A DNA stretch of 64,000 nucleotides from SVFI01 sp045535935 (lineage in GTDB: Bacteria; Bacillota; Clostridia; Lachnospirales; Lachnospiraceae). The notes below the pieces were generated by a model, which saw only the letters and a program-made list of their open reading frames with translations, was not told the origin of the DNA and did not search any database. The stretch is from contig JAZSMO010000030.1 in the NCBI GenBank assembly GCA_045535935.1, forward strand, positions 46,880 through 110,879. Reading direction: 5' to 3'. Both the position numbers and the translations under genes were made by a program. Position 1 is the first letter of the stretch, and every line of letters starts with the position of its first letter. Below, in pieces: positions 43,093-52,187 of the stretch.

Positions 43093-43574
43093 GAAAAATG
43101 GACCACTATGGCTTGAAATTGTGTCAGTTTCAGGCGCAGCTTTTTCAAAATTCCATCGACGAGACGGAGTGCAGCTCCGGAATATTTGTGCGCCGTTTTA
43201 TGCATTCCGATTTGGCAAAAAGAATGGATGCGGATGGATTTCTTTTTGATGCAATTGATTTAGAAGATGCATTGTCGGAAATAGAGATTGAGTTCGGAAA
43301 AAGCGATTACGGCAAAATCAAATACGGAAGTGAAGAGCTTTACTGGGCAGGCTATATCTATCGGTATTGGTCGTACATCAATGAAAAAAGCAGCAAGCAG
43401 ATATACAAGATCATAAAACCGGACGAATTGAGGAAGCTATATTTTCCGTATCATTCCCTGGATCCTGAGCAGGTCATTGAGCGAATCAAAGAATCCAAGG
43501 GGATCAAAGAAGAAGATGATATCCAAAGAGGCGTGGAAGTGATGAGAAAAGTCAGGGCGAAATACAAAAAATAA
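43089..43574 (+). CDS. Partner of the HTH-DUF3990 protein, candidate antitoxin
   Basis: A 161-aa soluble protein overlapping the previous stop by four bases (ATGA). I know no name for it. It opens with YGLKLCQFQAQLFQNSI, has a GSEELYWAGYIYRYWSYINE core near residues 75-97 and a charged helical C-terminus. The order toxin-like then partner, tight coupling and shared promoter suggest it neutralises or is modified by the ART-like protein. This is inference. Confidence 0.6.
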   Translation: MRKMDHYGLKLCQFQAQLFQNSIDETECSSGIFVRRFMHSDLAKRMDADGFLFDAIDLEDALSEIEIEFGKSDYGKIKYGSEELYWAGYIYRYWSYINEKSSKQIYKIIKPDELRKLYFPYHSLDPEQVIERIKESKGIKEEDDIQRGVEVMRKVRAKYKK

Positions 43575-43662
43575 TCTTCTTTGCTTATCAGGTATCCATT
43601 GACAAAATTTTTGTGTCATAGGAAAATGAAACAAACAAATGTATTCAGGGAGGAAGATTTAT

Positions 43663-44619
43663 ATGAAGATTGTTGTGCTTGAGAGGAACAGTGTCGGAAC
43701 TGACATACCGGTTACCTGCTATGAGGATTTCGGTGAGGTGACTTATTATCGCAACACGGTGGCAGAGGATGCAGCGGAAAAGGTGAAAGATGCAGATATC
43801 GTTATCGCTAACAAGGCGCCGATGAATGAAGCGACCTTGAAGGATGCACCGAATGTAAAGCTGATTTGCGAGTTTGCGACGGGTTATGACAATATTGATC
43901 TGGAATATTGCAAGAGCAGAGGAATCCGTGTAGCCAATGCCAGAGATTATTCTACACCGGCGGTTGCGCAGCATACATTTGCTCTGGCACTTTATTTGAT
44001 GGAGCATATGAGACATTACGATGATTATGTGAAAGGCGGTTCTTACGGAGCGCAGGACAGATTCAGCAATTTTGACCTTGCGTACGGTGAGTTGGAAGGT
44101 AAGACATGGGGTATTATCGGTATGGGAAATATCGGTAAGCGCGTAGCCAAAATTGCCGAGGCATTCGGATGCAGAGTTATTTTCCATTCCGTGACCGGAA
44201 AAAGTACTTGTACGGATTATGAACAGGTTACCTTTGACGAACTTTTAAAGCAGTCTGATTTTCTGTCTCTGCATTGTCCGCTTTCTGATTTAACAAGAAA
44301 TCTGATAGATAAAGAAGCACTTTCCAAAATGAAAAAGACAGCGATTCTGATTAATGTGGCGAGAGGCCCGGTTGTAAACGGCCGTGATCTGTATGATGCG
44401 CTGCAACAGGAAACCATTGCCGCTGCAGGGCTGGATGTGTTGGAGGAGGAACCAATTTCCCCGAATAATCCTCTCGGACAGATCAAGGACAGCAACAAAC
44501 TGATGATTACACCGCATCTGGCGTGGGCAAGTACAGAAGCCAGAACTCGTGTCGTGGAGGAAGTGTACAAAAATATTGATGCGTTTCTCAAGGGCGAAGA
44601 GAGAAATGTTGTAGTTTAA
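43663..44619 (+). CDS. D-2-hydroxyacid dehydrogenase (NAD-dependent)
   Basis: A 318-aa enzyme of the hydroxypyruvate/glycerate reductase group. The Rossmann motif WGIIGMGNIGKRVAKIAEAFG (in parts, about 145-165), NVARGPVV with the substrate-binding Arg, the catalytic Glu near LDVLEEEP and the catalytic His in TPHLAWAS are all present. Which 2-hydroxyacid it reduces is unclear. GGGAGG supports ATG 43663. A TTGACA about 60 bp upstream may be part of its promoter. Confidence 0.9.
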   Translation: MKIVVLERNSVGTDIPVTCYEDFGEVTYYRNTVAEDAAEKVKDADIVIANKAPMNEATLKDAPNVKLICEFATGYDNIDLEYCKSRGIRVANARDYSTPAVAQHTFALALYLMEHMRHYDDYVKGGSYGAQDRFSNFDLAYGELEGKTWGIIGMGNIGKRVAKIAEAFGCRVIFHSVTGKSTCTDYEQVTFDELLKQSDFLSLHCPLSDLTRNLIDKEALSKMKKTAILINVARGPVVNGRDLYDALQQETIAAAGLDVLEEEPISPNNPLGQIKDSNKLMITPHLAWASTEARTRVVEEVYKNIDAFLKGEERNVVV

Positions 44620-44663
44620 TCGCAATACAAAAGAATTTACAGATCAGAAGGGGCCTAACAAAC

Positions 44664-45383
44664 ATGAGTGAACATAGTATTACGATTGCAATAGTAGATG
44701 ATGAAACGATTTTTCGTGTACTGACAAGAAAAAAGCTGGAAGAGGTAATGACAAAGCTTCCGTTTTCGTTTGAGATGGAAGAATATTCAACGGGAAAAAA
44801 GTTTTTGGAAGCAAAGAAAGAGTTTGACATTGTGTTTATGGATATCGCCATGCCGGAGCTTTCGGGACTGGAGACAGCGCAACAGTACAGGGAAATGTGT
44901 CCGAAAGGACTTTTGATTTTTCTGACGGCCTATGAGGAGTACATGAAAGAAGGCTATAAAGTAAATGCTTTTCGTTATCTCGGAAAACAAGATCCTCCGG
45001 AGGATTTTTTTGAGGCGGTAAAGAGTGCGGTGCTTCTTTTGCAGACAGAGCAAAAGATGAAGCTCCAGCTGCTGAGCGGAGGAGAAATCTTCCTGGCGTT
45101 GGAGGATATCGTATACATGGAAGCACAGGCCAGATCTGTTATGCTACATACAAAAAACAAGGAGATTCTTCCAATCCGCAGCAAGATTTCCGACTTGACG
45201 GAGATTTTGGAGAAAAAAGGTTTTTATCTTGTGCATCGCGCGTATCTTGTCAATATGCGTTACGCCAGATCCTGTGTTGCAAATGAAGTAGTTTTTTCGA
45301 CGCTGGAGACCGTTCCGATCAGTGAGCGAAGATGTGCAGATTTTAAAAAAAGGCTCAGCGAGTTTCATGAAATTATGAAATAG
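44664..45383 (+). CDS. LytTR-type response regulator
   Basis: A 239-aa AgrA/LytR-type regulator. The receiver domain has IAIVDDE and the phospho-acceptor Asp in IVFMDIAMPEL (about residue 58), with a K in RYLGKQDP. The LytTR DNA-binding domain spans about 135-235 (IVYMEAQARSVMLHT; YLVHRAYLVNMRYA). No histidine kinase is adjacent, so it is an orphan in this window. Confidence 0.9.
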   Translation: MSEHSITIAIVDDETIFRVLTRKKLEEVMTKLPFSFEMEEYSTGKKFLEAKKEFDIVFMDIAMPELSGLETAQQYREMCPKGLLIFLTAYEEYMKEGYKVNAFRYLGKQDPPEDFFEAVKSAVLLLQTEQKMKLQLLSGGEIFLALEDIVYMEAQARSVMLHTKNKEILPIRSKISDLTEILEKKGFYLVHRAYLVNMRYARSCVANEVVFSTLETVPISERRCADFKKRLSEFHEIMK

Positions 45384-45519
45384 AAACCTTGTTTCATGAC
45401 AAAAACAGGTGCATTCATGCAAAACCCCTTACTTTTTCACGAAAATATGTTATGTTGTCTATGGCGAATTCTTGTGTAAAAGGGATTTTTAGGGGAAATG
45501 GGATTATGAGTTGAAAAAT

Positions 45520-45545
45520 GACCGGCTTTGTTGTCGGTCTTTTTC
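45520..45545 (+). terminator. Terminator after the LytTR regulator
   Basis: GACCG and CGGTC arms close a ten-base loop and are followed by TTTTT. The 45384-45519 stretch before it shows nothing recognisable. Confidence 0.6.
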
Positions 45546-45559
45546 TATTGTCTGATTGC

Positions 45560-45588
45560 TTGTTTCTAAGGTGCATTTATGATATACT
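45560..45588 (+). promoter_or_regulatory. Sigma-A promoter of the chemoreceptor gene
   Basis: TTGTTT and TATACT are separated by 17 bases, about 55 bp before the start codon. No sigma-28 motif was found here. Confidence 0.55.
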
Positions 45589-45641
45589 GAACTAGTTAAA
45601 GTGTATTTAATTCGCACAGCACAAAACAAAGGAGTTTTACC

Positions 45642-47657
45642 ATGAGTGAGAAGGATTTATTGGGTACGGAAGAAGAGTTGGATATTGATGCGCTTTTTGC
45701 CAAGATGATGGCGGACAAGGCAGCCAGCGGAGAAGAAGTAATCGGAGCAGACGAAGGCGGAAATTCTGCTTCAGAACCGGAACCGGAAATACCGGTATAT
45801 GAGGAGCCTGCACCGGAGCCGGAAGCACCGGTATATGAGGAGCCTGTACCGGAGCCCGAAGAAGTTCCGGTCATTCAAGAGGAGCGAGAATCGATTGACT
45901 ACGCAAAAGTATTGCAGGATTTGGAAGATTCGGTGAAAGAAGAAACACCGGCGGTGGAAGAGCCGGCAGTAGAGGAGTCTCCGGTATATGAAGAGACACC
46001 GGTTATGGCAGCAGTTGCAGAGCCTGCGCCGGCAAAAGAGGAATCGAAGAAACGTATCTTCTCATTTGGAAACCGTATCAGGGCGCTCGGTATTATTCCG
46101 TTGATTATTGCATGTATTGTACTTGAAATGGTTTGCAGCAACTTGATGGAAAACTCTATGATGGGTGAGATTGAATGCGCACTTCAGGTAGCGGCGGTTG
46201 CAGCGGATGAAATGTACGGTACGGGCGATACGGCCTTTATAGATGAATTAAAAGAAAAAACCGGTTTTGAGGTTACGATTTATTCCGGTAGAATTAGTGC
46301 CTATACGACACTGGCGGGCAATCCGGATTCACTGGATGCGGATGTGGCAGAAAAGTTAAAAGACGGTGAGTCGGTATTTATAGACAAGGATAATATTTCA
46401 GGTCTTGAGTATCATACATATTATCAGAATTTACAGCATGCGGACGGAGTAATCTGCGTGGCAAAGGATACAGGAGACACAGATAAGGTGGTTCTGTTGC
46501 AGTCCTTAAATATTATGTTGGTTGCGATCGTTCTTTTGGCCCTTGCATGGTTTGCGATTTCTAAAGTAGCAAAGAGTATGATCAGCGTCATGAACGTAAC
46601 AAAAGAGTTCCTCGGCAAAGTTGCAGACGGAGAACTTACGGTAGCATCGGATCCGAAATTCCAGGCGCGTAGCGATGAGCTGGGTGATATTTATAATATT
46701 TCCGTACAGCTTCAGAGCTCTCTGCGCAGGATTGTAAATAATATTAAAGTTTCCGCAGCGGATCTTACCGTTTCTGCGGATCAGCTGACCGGATTGGCGC
46801 AGGGCACCAAAGAGACCGTGGACGGTGTATATGGTTCTTTGGAAGAAATTACTAGAGGTTCTGCGACGCAGGCAGATGAGACCGGTGTTGCAAGACAAAA
46901 TGTGGATATGATCGGTGAGCAGATCACATATATTACAGAAGAAGTAGATTATCTGACGCAGAATGCAGAACAGATGTCCGAAGCAGAAAAAGCTTCCGAG
47001 GCGATTATCGATGAACTGAATTCTTCAAATGAAGAGACGGTAGCATCCGTTACAAAGGTTGCAGATCAGATTAATGCGTTGCATGATTCGATCGCATCTG
47101 TTCAGTCGGCGATTACCATGATTCAGAATATTGCGGACGAAACCGATCTTCTTTCCCTCAATGCAAGTATTGAGGCGGCCAGAGCCGGAGAAGCAGGTCG
47201 CGGATTTGCCGTTGTAGCGCTCCAGATCAGCAAGCTCGCAGAGCAGTCTAATACAGCAGCAGCAGAAGTAGAGCAGATCATTGCAGAGATCATCGCCGAG
47301 TCTAATAAGATGGTTGAGGTTATGGAAGTCGTTAAGGTTAAGATGGATCAGCAGAAACAGAAACTCGATGAGACGATGGAGAAATCTAATGCTGTGGCAG
47401 TCGGTGTTTCTCGTTCTCTTGACAATATTGAAAGCATTCGTGAAAAAGTGGATGTGCTCAGTGAATCCGGCGATGCGATTCAGGATGTGGTTCACAATCT
47501 GGCTTCCATTTCCGAGCAGAACGAGGCGTCTACACAGAATACAATGTCTGCTGCCCGCGGTATGACGGATACGATGGATACGCTTGAACTTTCATCCGAG
47601 AGACTTCGTCTGTTGTCTGAGAAATTGGAAGATGCACTGTCAATCTTTAAGATGTAA
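45642..47657 (+). CDS. Methyl-accepting chemotaxis protein with long acidic N-terminal tail
   Basis: A 671-aa chemoreceptor. The first 135 residues are a cytoplasmic Glu/Pro-rich tail with PVYEEP-type repeats. Helix 1 (about 141-164) and helix 2 (about 284-308) flank a small Cache-like sensor. A HAMP region follows (about 310-365), and the signalling tip DETDLLSLNASIEAARAGEA with GRGFAVVA is canonical. It signals to CheA/CheW, not in this window. The N-terminal tail is not usual for MCPs. AAAGGAG precedes the ATG. Confidence 0.92.
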   Translation: MSEKDLLGTEEELDIDALFAKMMADKAASGEEVIGADEGGNSASEPEPEIPVYEEPAPEPEAPVYEEPVPEPEEVPVIQEERESIDYAKVLQDLEDSVKEETPAVEEPAVEESPVYEETPVMAAVAEPAPAKEESKKRIFSFGNRIRALGIIPLIIACIVLEMVCSNLMENSMMGEIECALQVAAVAADEMYGTGDTAFIDELKEKTGFEVTIYSGRISAYTTLAGNPDSLDADVAEKLKDGESVFIDKDNISGLEYHTYYQNLQHADGVICVAKDTGDTDKVVLLQSLNIMLVAIVLLALAWFAISKVAKSMISVMNVTKEFLGKVADGELTVASDPKFQARSDELGDIYNISVQLQSSLRRIVNNIKVSAADLTVSADQLTGLAQGTKETVDGVYGSLEEITRGSATQADETGVARQNVDMIGEQITYITEEVDYLTQNAEQMSEAEKASEAIIDELNSSNEETVASVTKVADQINALHDSIASVQSAITMIQNIADETDLLSLNASIEAARAGEAGRGFAVVALQISKLAEQSNTAAAEVEQIIAEIIAESNKMVEVMEVVKVKMDQQKQKLDETMEKSNAVAVGVSRSLDNIESIREKVDVLSESGDAIQDVVHNLASISEQNEASTQNTMSAARGMTDTMDTLELSSERLRLLSEKLEDALSIFKM

Positions 47658-47674
47658 TGAAATATTTGAATGAT

Positions 47675-47708
47675 AAAATCAGCCCGGATGATTCCGGGCT
47701 GATTTTTT
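47675..47708. terminator. Terminator between convergent genes
   Basis: AAAATCAGCCCGG pairs with CCGGGCTGATTTTTT around a short loop. The stem has A and T runs on both sides and can serve both directions. Confidence 0.9.
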
Positions 47709-47724
47709 ATGCCAATATAAAATT

Positions 47725-48489
47725 TTAACATTCTCTTACATCAGAGAAACTCCATACATGGATGTTGTAAGCAACAACGCCGGTTCCGCAGTATTCACAG
47801 AACTTGGAGCCCAGATTTGTAATTGGGGCACCGCAGTTCGGACAGTTGAGCCCTTCTGCATCGCCGAGATCGCCTTCCACAAGAGCACGGTCTTGAATGT
47901 AAATCAGATCGGTGTCATATTTTGACTGAAATAAAACATCTTTCGAACCGGAAATAACTTTACCGCTGTTGTCTGTTATGTAGTGGTAATACTGTACCGA
48001 AGTCTGCATCGTAATAATACAGCGACCGGATTTTTTGGTATAACCGGAAATCTCGGTACGATGTATTTTTATGTTGTCAAAATGTTCTCTTTGATCTTTG
48101 TTTTTCAGTATGGAGATTGTGTGTTCCAGCTTGTTTTTCAGTTCGGAGTTCCCTTCTGTTAACCGTCCCGGATTGAAATCGTTTACGGCGAGGAGAAAAG
48201 AAGTAAGAACATTTTGTGCCTTCTCCTTCATCTCATCGTAGGAAAATTCAGGAAAGTCCCGGGTGATTTTCGGAAGATACAGACTGGTCATGGCAGATAC
48301 GGATTTTGGTGTAACTGCATATTCGGCTTCAATCTGTTCAAATCCTTCCATAAGGGAGTCGGTTCCGAATACCTGTCTGGAAAACTGTCTGGTCTTCTGC
48401 TTCAGCTTATAGACGCCGTAGTAGATGGCTCCGATTACTATGAGCAGAAGAACCAAACAAACGATAATCAAAATTAATGTCGCTTTCAT
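47725..48489 (-). CDS. Membrane-anchored Tim44-like protein with zinc ribbon
   Basis: A 254-aa protein. An N-terminal helix (about 4-26) is followed by a Tim44-like domain (about 60-200; YDEMKEKAQNVLTSFLLAVNDFNP) and a C-terminal zinc ribbon (NCPNCGAPITNLGSKFCEYCG). Its ATG overlaps the stop of the SPFH gene (TAATG), so the two are co-translated and probably act together at the membrane. Function unknown. Confidence 0.75.
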   Translation of the reverse strand: MKATLILIIVCLVLLLIVIGAIYYGVYKLKQKTRQFSRQVFGTDSLMEGFEQIEAEYAVTPKSVSAMTSLYLPKITRDFPEFSYDEMKEKAQNVLTSFLLAVNDFNPGRLTEGNSELKNKLEHTISILKNKDQREHFDNIKIHRTEISGYTKKSGRCIITMQTSVQYYHYITDNSGKVISGSKDVLFQSKYDTDLIYIQDRALVEGDLGDAEGLNCPNCGAPITNLGSKFCEYCGTGVVAYNIHVWSFSDVREC

Positions 48490-49868
48490 TATTTAACAAT
48501 ATCACCTTCGTCAAATGGATCGCCGCATTCCGGACAGAATTTTGGTGGATTCTTAGGATCCGCCGGTTCCCATCCGCACTTGTCACATTTGTAAAGTGGT
48601 TCGCCGGTCGGTTTCTGTGTTCCGCATTCTGCGCAGAATTTACCTTTGTTCTGTGCAGAACATACCGGGCAAAGCCATCCGTCCGGGGTCTGTTCTTCCG
48701 GTTTTCTTGCGCCGCATTCGCTACAGAACTTGTTGGTGTTGCCGGTGTGTCCGCAGCCGCAAGTCCATGCATTTGCAGGAGCCGGAGCAGGAGCAGGAGC
48801 CACAGGAGCTGTAGGAGCTGTAGGAGCCGCCGGAGCCGGAGCTGCCTGCTGATTCTGTCCCATCTGGAAGAGAGAGGTTGCATTCATTCCGCCGGCCATA
48901 TTTGCCATGTTCATTCCTGCAAAGGCCATCATAGGACCTGTAGATGTATTGGAAGCAGCAGCCTTCATAGCCTCAGCCTGTGCACTTACAAGTGTTGCAG
49001 CAGCCATATTGGAGTTGCGAAGAACAGCTGTTTTCTGTAATTCTTTGATCATTGCTTCGTCTTCTTCGGAAGCTTTTACTGTATTTACACCGAAGGAAGC
49101 GATTTCGATACCGCGGAGACCGGACCATTTTTCGGAAAGGACTTCATTTAAGGCGTCTGCGATTTCCATTGTGTGTCCCGGAAGTTCGCTGTAACGGATT
49201 CCCATAGAGGAAACTTTTGCAAATGCTGGCTGAAGAGCAGTTAAAAGTTCTGTTTTCAGCTGGCTGTCAATTCTGTCTCTTGTATATTCGTCTGCTACGT
49301 TGGCACAAACGTTTGTATAGAAGAGAAGCGGGTCAACAATCTTGTAAGAATATTCACCGTTACAACGGATGGAAATATCGATATCAAGACCGATATTGTT
49401 GTCAACAACGCGGAAAGGAACCGGATTCATGGTTCCGTATTTATTGCCGAGGATTTCTTTTGTGTTGAAGAAGTAAACTCTCTGGTCTTTAGCCGGATCG
49501 CCGCCCATTGTGAAACGTTTACCGATGGTGGCGAATGTATTCTTCAAACTTTCGCCGAGAGGACCGTAAAATACGGATGGTTCCGTAGAACTTTCGTAAA
49601 TAAATTCTCCTGCTTCCGCACAAACCTCAGCTACTTTACCCTGATCGATAATCAGCATACACTGACCTTCGTTGACAGCGATGATGGAGCCGTTGGAGAT
49701 AATGTTAGATTCTCCTTTTGTGTTACTTGTTCCTCTCTTGTCACTTGTCCTTTTCTGTCCCTTTGCAACAAGAACTGTTTCATCCAGTGAATCGCAGTAG
49801 AAATACTCACGCCACTGGTCTGCAACCGATGATCCGACTGCATTTTTGATTGCTCTGATTAATCCCAT
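48489..49868 (-). CDS. SPFH/virion-core (YdjI-like) protein with triple zinc ribbon
   Basis: A 459-aa protein. An SPFH domain of the YdjI type (about 1-260; MGLIRAIKNAVGSSVADQW opening, later GIEIASFGVNTVKASEEDEAM split across the domain end) is followed by an Ala/Met stretch, a Pro/Ala linker and three zinc ribbons (CGCGHTGNTNKFCSECG; CPVCSAQNKGKFCAECG; CDKCGWEP...FCPECG). Bacillus YdjI works with YdjG/YdjH in membrane stress. Pairing here with a zinc-ribbon Tim44-like protein echoes that system. Confidence 0.85.
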   Translation of the reverse strand: MGLIRAIKNAVGSSVADQWREYFYCDSLDETVLVAKGQKRTSDKRGTSNTKGESNIISNGSIIAVNEGQCMLIIDQGKVAEVCAEAGEFIYESSTEPSVFYGPLGESLKNTFATIGKRFTMGGDPAKDQRVYFFNTKEILGNKYGTMNPVPFRVVDNNIGLDIDISIRCNGEYSYKIVDPLLFYTNVCANVADEYTRDRIDSQLKTELLTALQPAFAKVSSMGIRYSELPGHTMEIADALNEVLSEKWSGLRGIEIASFGVNTVKASEEDEAMIKELQKTAVLRNSNMAAATLVSAQAEAMKAAASNTSTGPMMAFAGMNMANMAGGMNATSLFQMGQNQQAAPAPAAPTAPTAPVAPAPAPAPANAWTCGCGHTGNTNKFCSECGARKPEEQTPDGWLCPVCSAQNKGKFCAECGTQKPTGEPLYKCDKCGWEPADPKNPPKFCPECGDPFDEGDIVK

Positions 49869-49907
49869 GTTTTTCTCCTTTTCTTGTATGTTTTATGTGA
49901 TAATTGA

Positions 49908-50987
49908 TTATATGATCGCTGTGATCTTTATATTTTTATGTACGGAGAGATCAATAAACTTATTGTCTCCGCATTTGATGGTCGGTCTTGATAAGTGTTC
50001 CGGATGAATGAACACGACTTCGCCTTCCAGACCGTTATCCAGACGCACCCGGAAACCAATGAAGGAATTGCTGACGTTTCGAAGGAATGTCAGAATCATA
50101 TCCGGGTCATATTTGTCGAAACCTTCTTTTTCAAATTCTGCAATCACGTCAAACGGGCAAATCGGGTCGCGGTATACACGTTTGCTCGTCATGGCATCAT
50201 AGATGTCCACGATGGTGATCATTTTTGCAAAGAAAGAAATTTTATCTCTGTTAAATCCGTATGGATATCCGCTACCGTCGCACTTTTCATGATGCATGAG
50301 GGCTGCATTTTTTACTTCTTCGGAAAGTCCCGCAGCATCCAGAATATTGTAACCGTCCAACGGATGACGTTTTACTGCTTCGAATTCTGCTTTGGTCAGA
50401 GGTCCCGGCTTTTTCAAAATGTTTTCCGGAATTTTTATTTTACCGATGTCATAAAAGAGACCGCAGGTCGTTGCAAGAATACGGTCTTCTTTGCTGAGGT
50501 TGAGCCAGCCGGCAAAAATATTGCAGATGATGGCAGCGTTGACACAATGTGCATATGTAGAGTCATCATAATCCCGCATGTTGATCAGCATATCCATGAG
50601 GTTGACGGAATTGCCGACATTATCCATGAGAGTCAGTGTCTGGGAAACAAGATTTGCAGCATCGATATTGGAATTGGATTCTACAATCTGGTTTAACCCT
50701 GCCTGCAGCATATCTACATGAGATTCGAAATTGGATTTAAACTCTATAAATTCCGGTTTGGAACGAACCCGTTCACTGTAGGATGGGGGTGCTGCATTCA
50801 TGGACTCATCTACGGAAATCGCTTTGTCTTCCACCTTGATGGAGTAGATTCCGAAACTGTCCAATTTTTCAATATTTTTATCAACTAAGATTACCTTTTT
50901 TCCCAGAATCAGTTGGCCGTCGATGGAATAGATATCTTCTGCGGTCACCATTCCGGGACGAAGATCTTTTACTTGTAATTTCTTCAT
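49908..50987 (-). CDS. HD-GYP family protein with HD changed to YD
   Basis: A 359-aa relative of the protein at 36.7 kb, with the same order: N-terminal domain, YAHCVNAAI, then FYDIGKIKIPE, RHPLDGYNIL and MHHEKCDGSGYP. The key His of the HD dyad is Tyr (codon at 50451-50453), so one metal ligand is missing while the GYP motif is intact. It may be catalytically weak or act as a cyclic-di-GMP sensor. ATG 50987 with GGGGTG upstream is preferred to the in-frame GTG at 50996. Confidence 0.87.
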   Translation of the reverse strand: MKKLQVKDLRPGMVTAEDIYSIDGQLILGKKVILVDKNIEKLDSFGIYSIKVEDKAISVDESMNAAPPSYSERVRSKPEFIEFKSNFESHVDMLQAGLNQIVESNSNIDAANLVSQTLTLMDNVGNSVNLMDMLINMRDYDDSTYAHCVNAAIICNIFAGWLNLSKEDRILATTCGLFYDIGKIKIPENILKKPGPLTKAEFEAVKRHPLDGYNILDAAGLSEEVKNAALMHHEKCDGSGYPYGFNRDKISFFAKMITIVDIYDAMTSKRVYRDPICPFDVIAEFEKEGFDKYDPDMILTFLRNVSNSFIGFRVRLDNGLEGEVVFIHPEHLSRPTIKCGDNKFIDLSVHKNIKITAII

Positions 50988-51127
50988 TTTTATCACCCCG
51001 CTCTTACCTTAAAATTATAGAAGATATTAGAAATACTGTCAATGAAAGTCGTAGGAAAATAAGGTAAAAAAAGGACAATTTTCTGACATTACTTTATCAG
51101 ACGGGATAAGATATATCTACCACCGCA

Positions 51128-51157
51128 AAGTTGCAGATTTTTTAATTTTCGCAACTT
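51128..51157. repeat. Inverted repeat in the 50988-51257 intergenic region
   Basis: AAGTTGC and GCAACTT arms flank a 16-base A/T-rich loop. It could be a weak hairpin or a dyad operator between divergent genes. I see nothing else certain in this 270-bp gap. Confidence 0.35.
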
Positions 51158-51257
51158 ACAAAATAGTGATACATAGGGAGTGGAGATGTGCTAAAATAAA
51201 AACGTAGAATTACAGTATGGATTATCACAATGGCAAGATGGGAGAAGGAGGAAAAAC

Positions 51258-52187
51258 ATGGATATTATCTGTGCAGGGGAGATGCTTATCGATTTTACGC
51301 CGTCTGCGGAGCCGGATACATATACGGCAAATCCCGGAGGAGCACCGGCGAATGTAGCTGTAAGTATGGCAAGAAACGGTATAAGCACGGCTTTTCTCGG
51401 CGTTTTGGGAAATGATGATTTCGGGCACAGGCTGAAGAAAGTTCTGGAGGAGAATCAAATCACCATGCTTTGTCCGGATCTGACAGATAAGGCTGTGACG
51501 ACACTGGCGTTTGTAACGCTTTATGAAGGAGGCGAGAGATCGTTTACTTTTGCCCGAAAGCCGGGGGCGGATATTTTGCTTTGTAAAGAGGATATCAAAG
51601 AGGATGATATAGAGAAATGTACGATGTTCCACGCCGGCAGTGTATCCCTCTCCGATGAGCCTTGTTGCAGCGCAATAGGATACGCTATGGAACTGGCGCA
51701 TAAGAAAGGGAAAATGGTCAGTTTTGATGTCAATTACAGAGACATGATATGGCACGATGAACAGCGCTGCATGGCAGAGGTAGAAAAAATACTCCCTTAT
51801 GTGGATTTTCTCAAGATTTCCGATGAGGAGCTGATGTTTGTCGGCGGAGAGGAAAATATTCCCGATTTTATGGAGAAGTACGGGATTGCGGTTTTGGTTG
51901 AAACGCTCGGAGGAGAGGGAGCCAGATACTTTTATGACGGAAAAAGCGGAAAGGAAGAAGGACGGAAAGTGCCCGCCGTGGATGCCACGGGAGCAGGCGA
52001 TGCCTTCTGGGGCGGTTTTTTGTCAAAGATATTGATGCAGGATATCAGGACGGTATCTGACATCACGGAGGATAAGGTAAAGGAAGCACTGAGATACGGA
52101 AATGCGTCCGGGGCATTGTGTGTACAGAAAAAGGGCGGAATTCCGGCACTTCCGACAAGAGAAGAGATAGAGGAGGCGCTTGTATGA
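51258..52187 (+). CDS. PfkB-family sugar kinase (fructokinase-like)
   Basis: A 309-aa ribokinase-family kinase. GGAPANVAVSMARNG and the C-terminal DATGAGDAFWGGF with the catalytic Asp are diagnostic. MDIICAGEMLIDF at the start is typical of ScrK/fructokinase members. It ends in an ATGA overlap with a D-lyxose isomerase gene, so its likely substrate is the ketose that enzyme makes (fructose from mannose, or xylulose from lyxose). GGAGGA precedes the ATG. Confidence 0.88.
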   Translation: MDIICAGEMLIDFTPSAEPDTYTANPGGAPANVAVSMARNGISTAFLGVLGNDDFGHRLKKVLEENQITMLCPDLTDKAVTTLAFVTLYEGGERSFTFARKPGADILLCKEDIKEDDIEKCTMFHAGSVSLSDEPCCSAIGYAMELAHKKGKMVSFDVNYRDMIWHDEQRCMAEVEKILPYVDFLKISDEELMFVGGEENIPDFMEKYGIAVLVETLGGEGARYFYDGKSGKEEGRKVPAVDATGAGDAFWGGFLSKILMQDIRTVSDITEDKVKEALRYGNASGALCVQKKGGIPALPTREEIEEALV

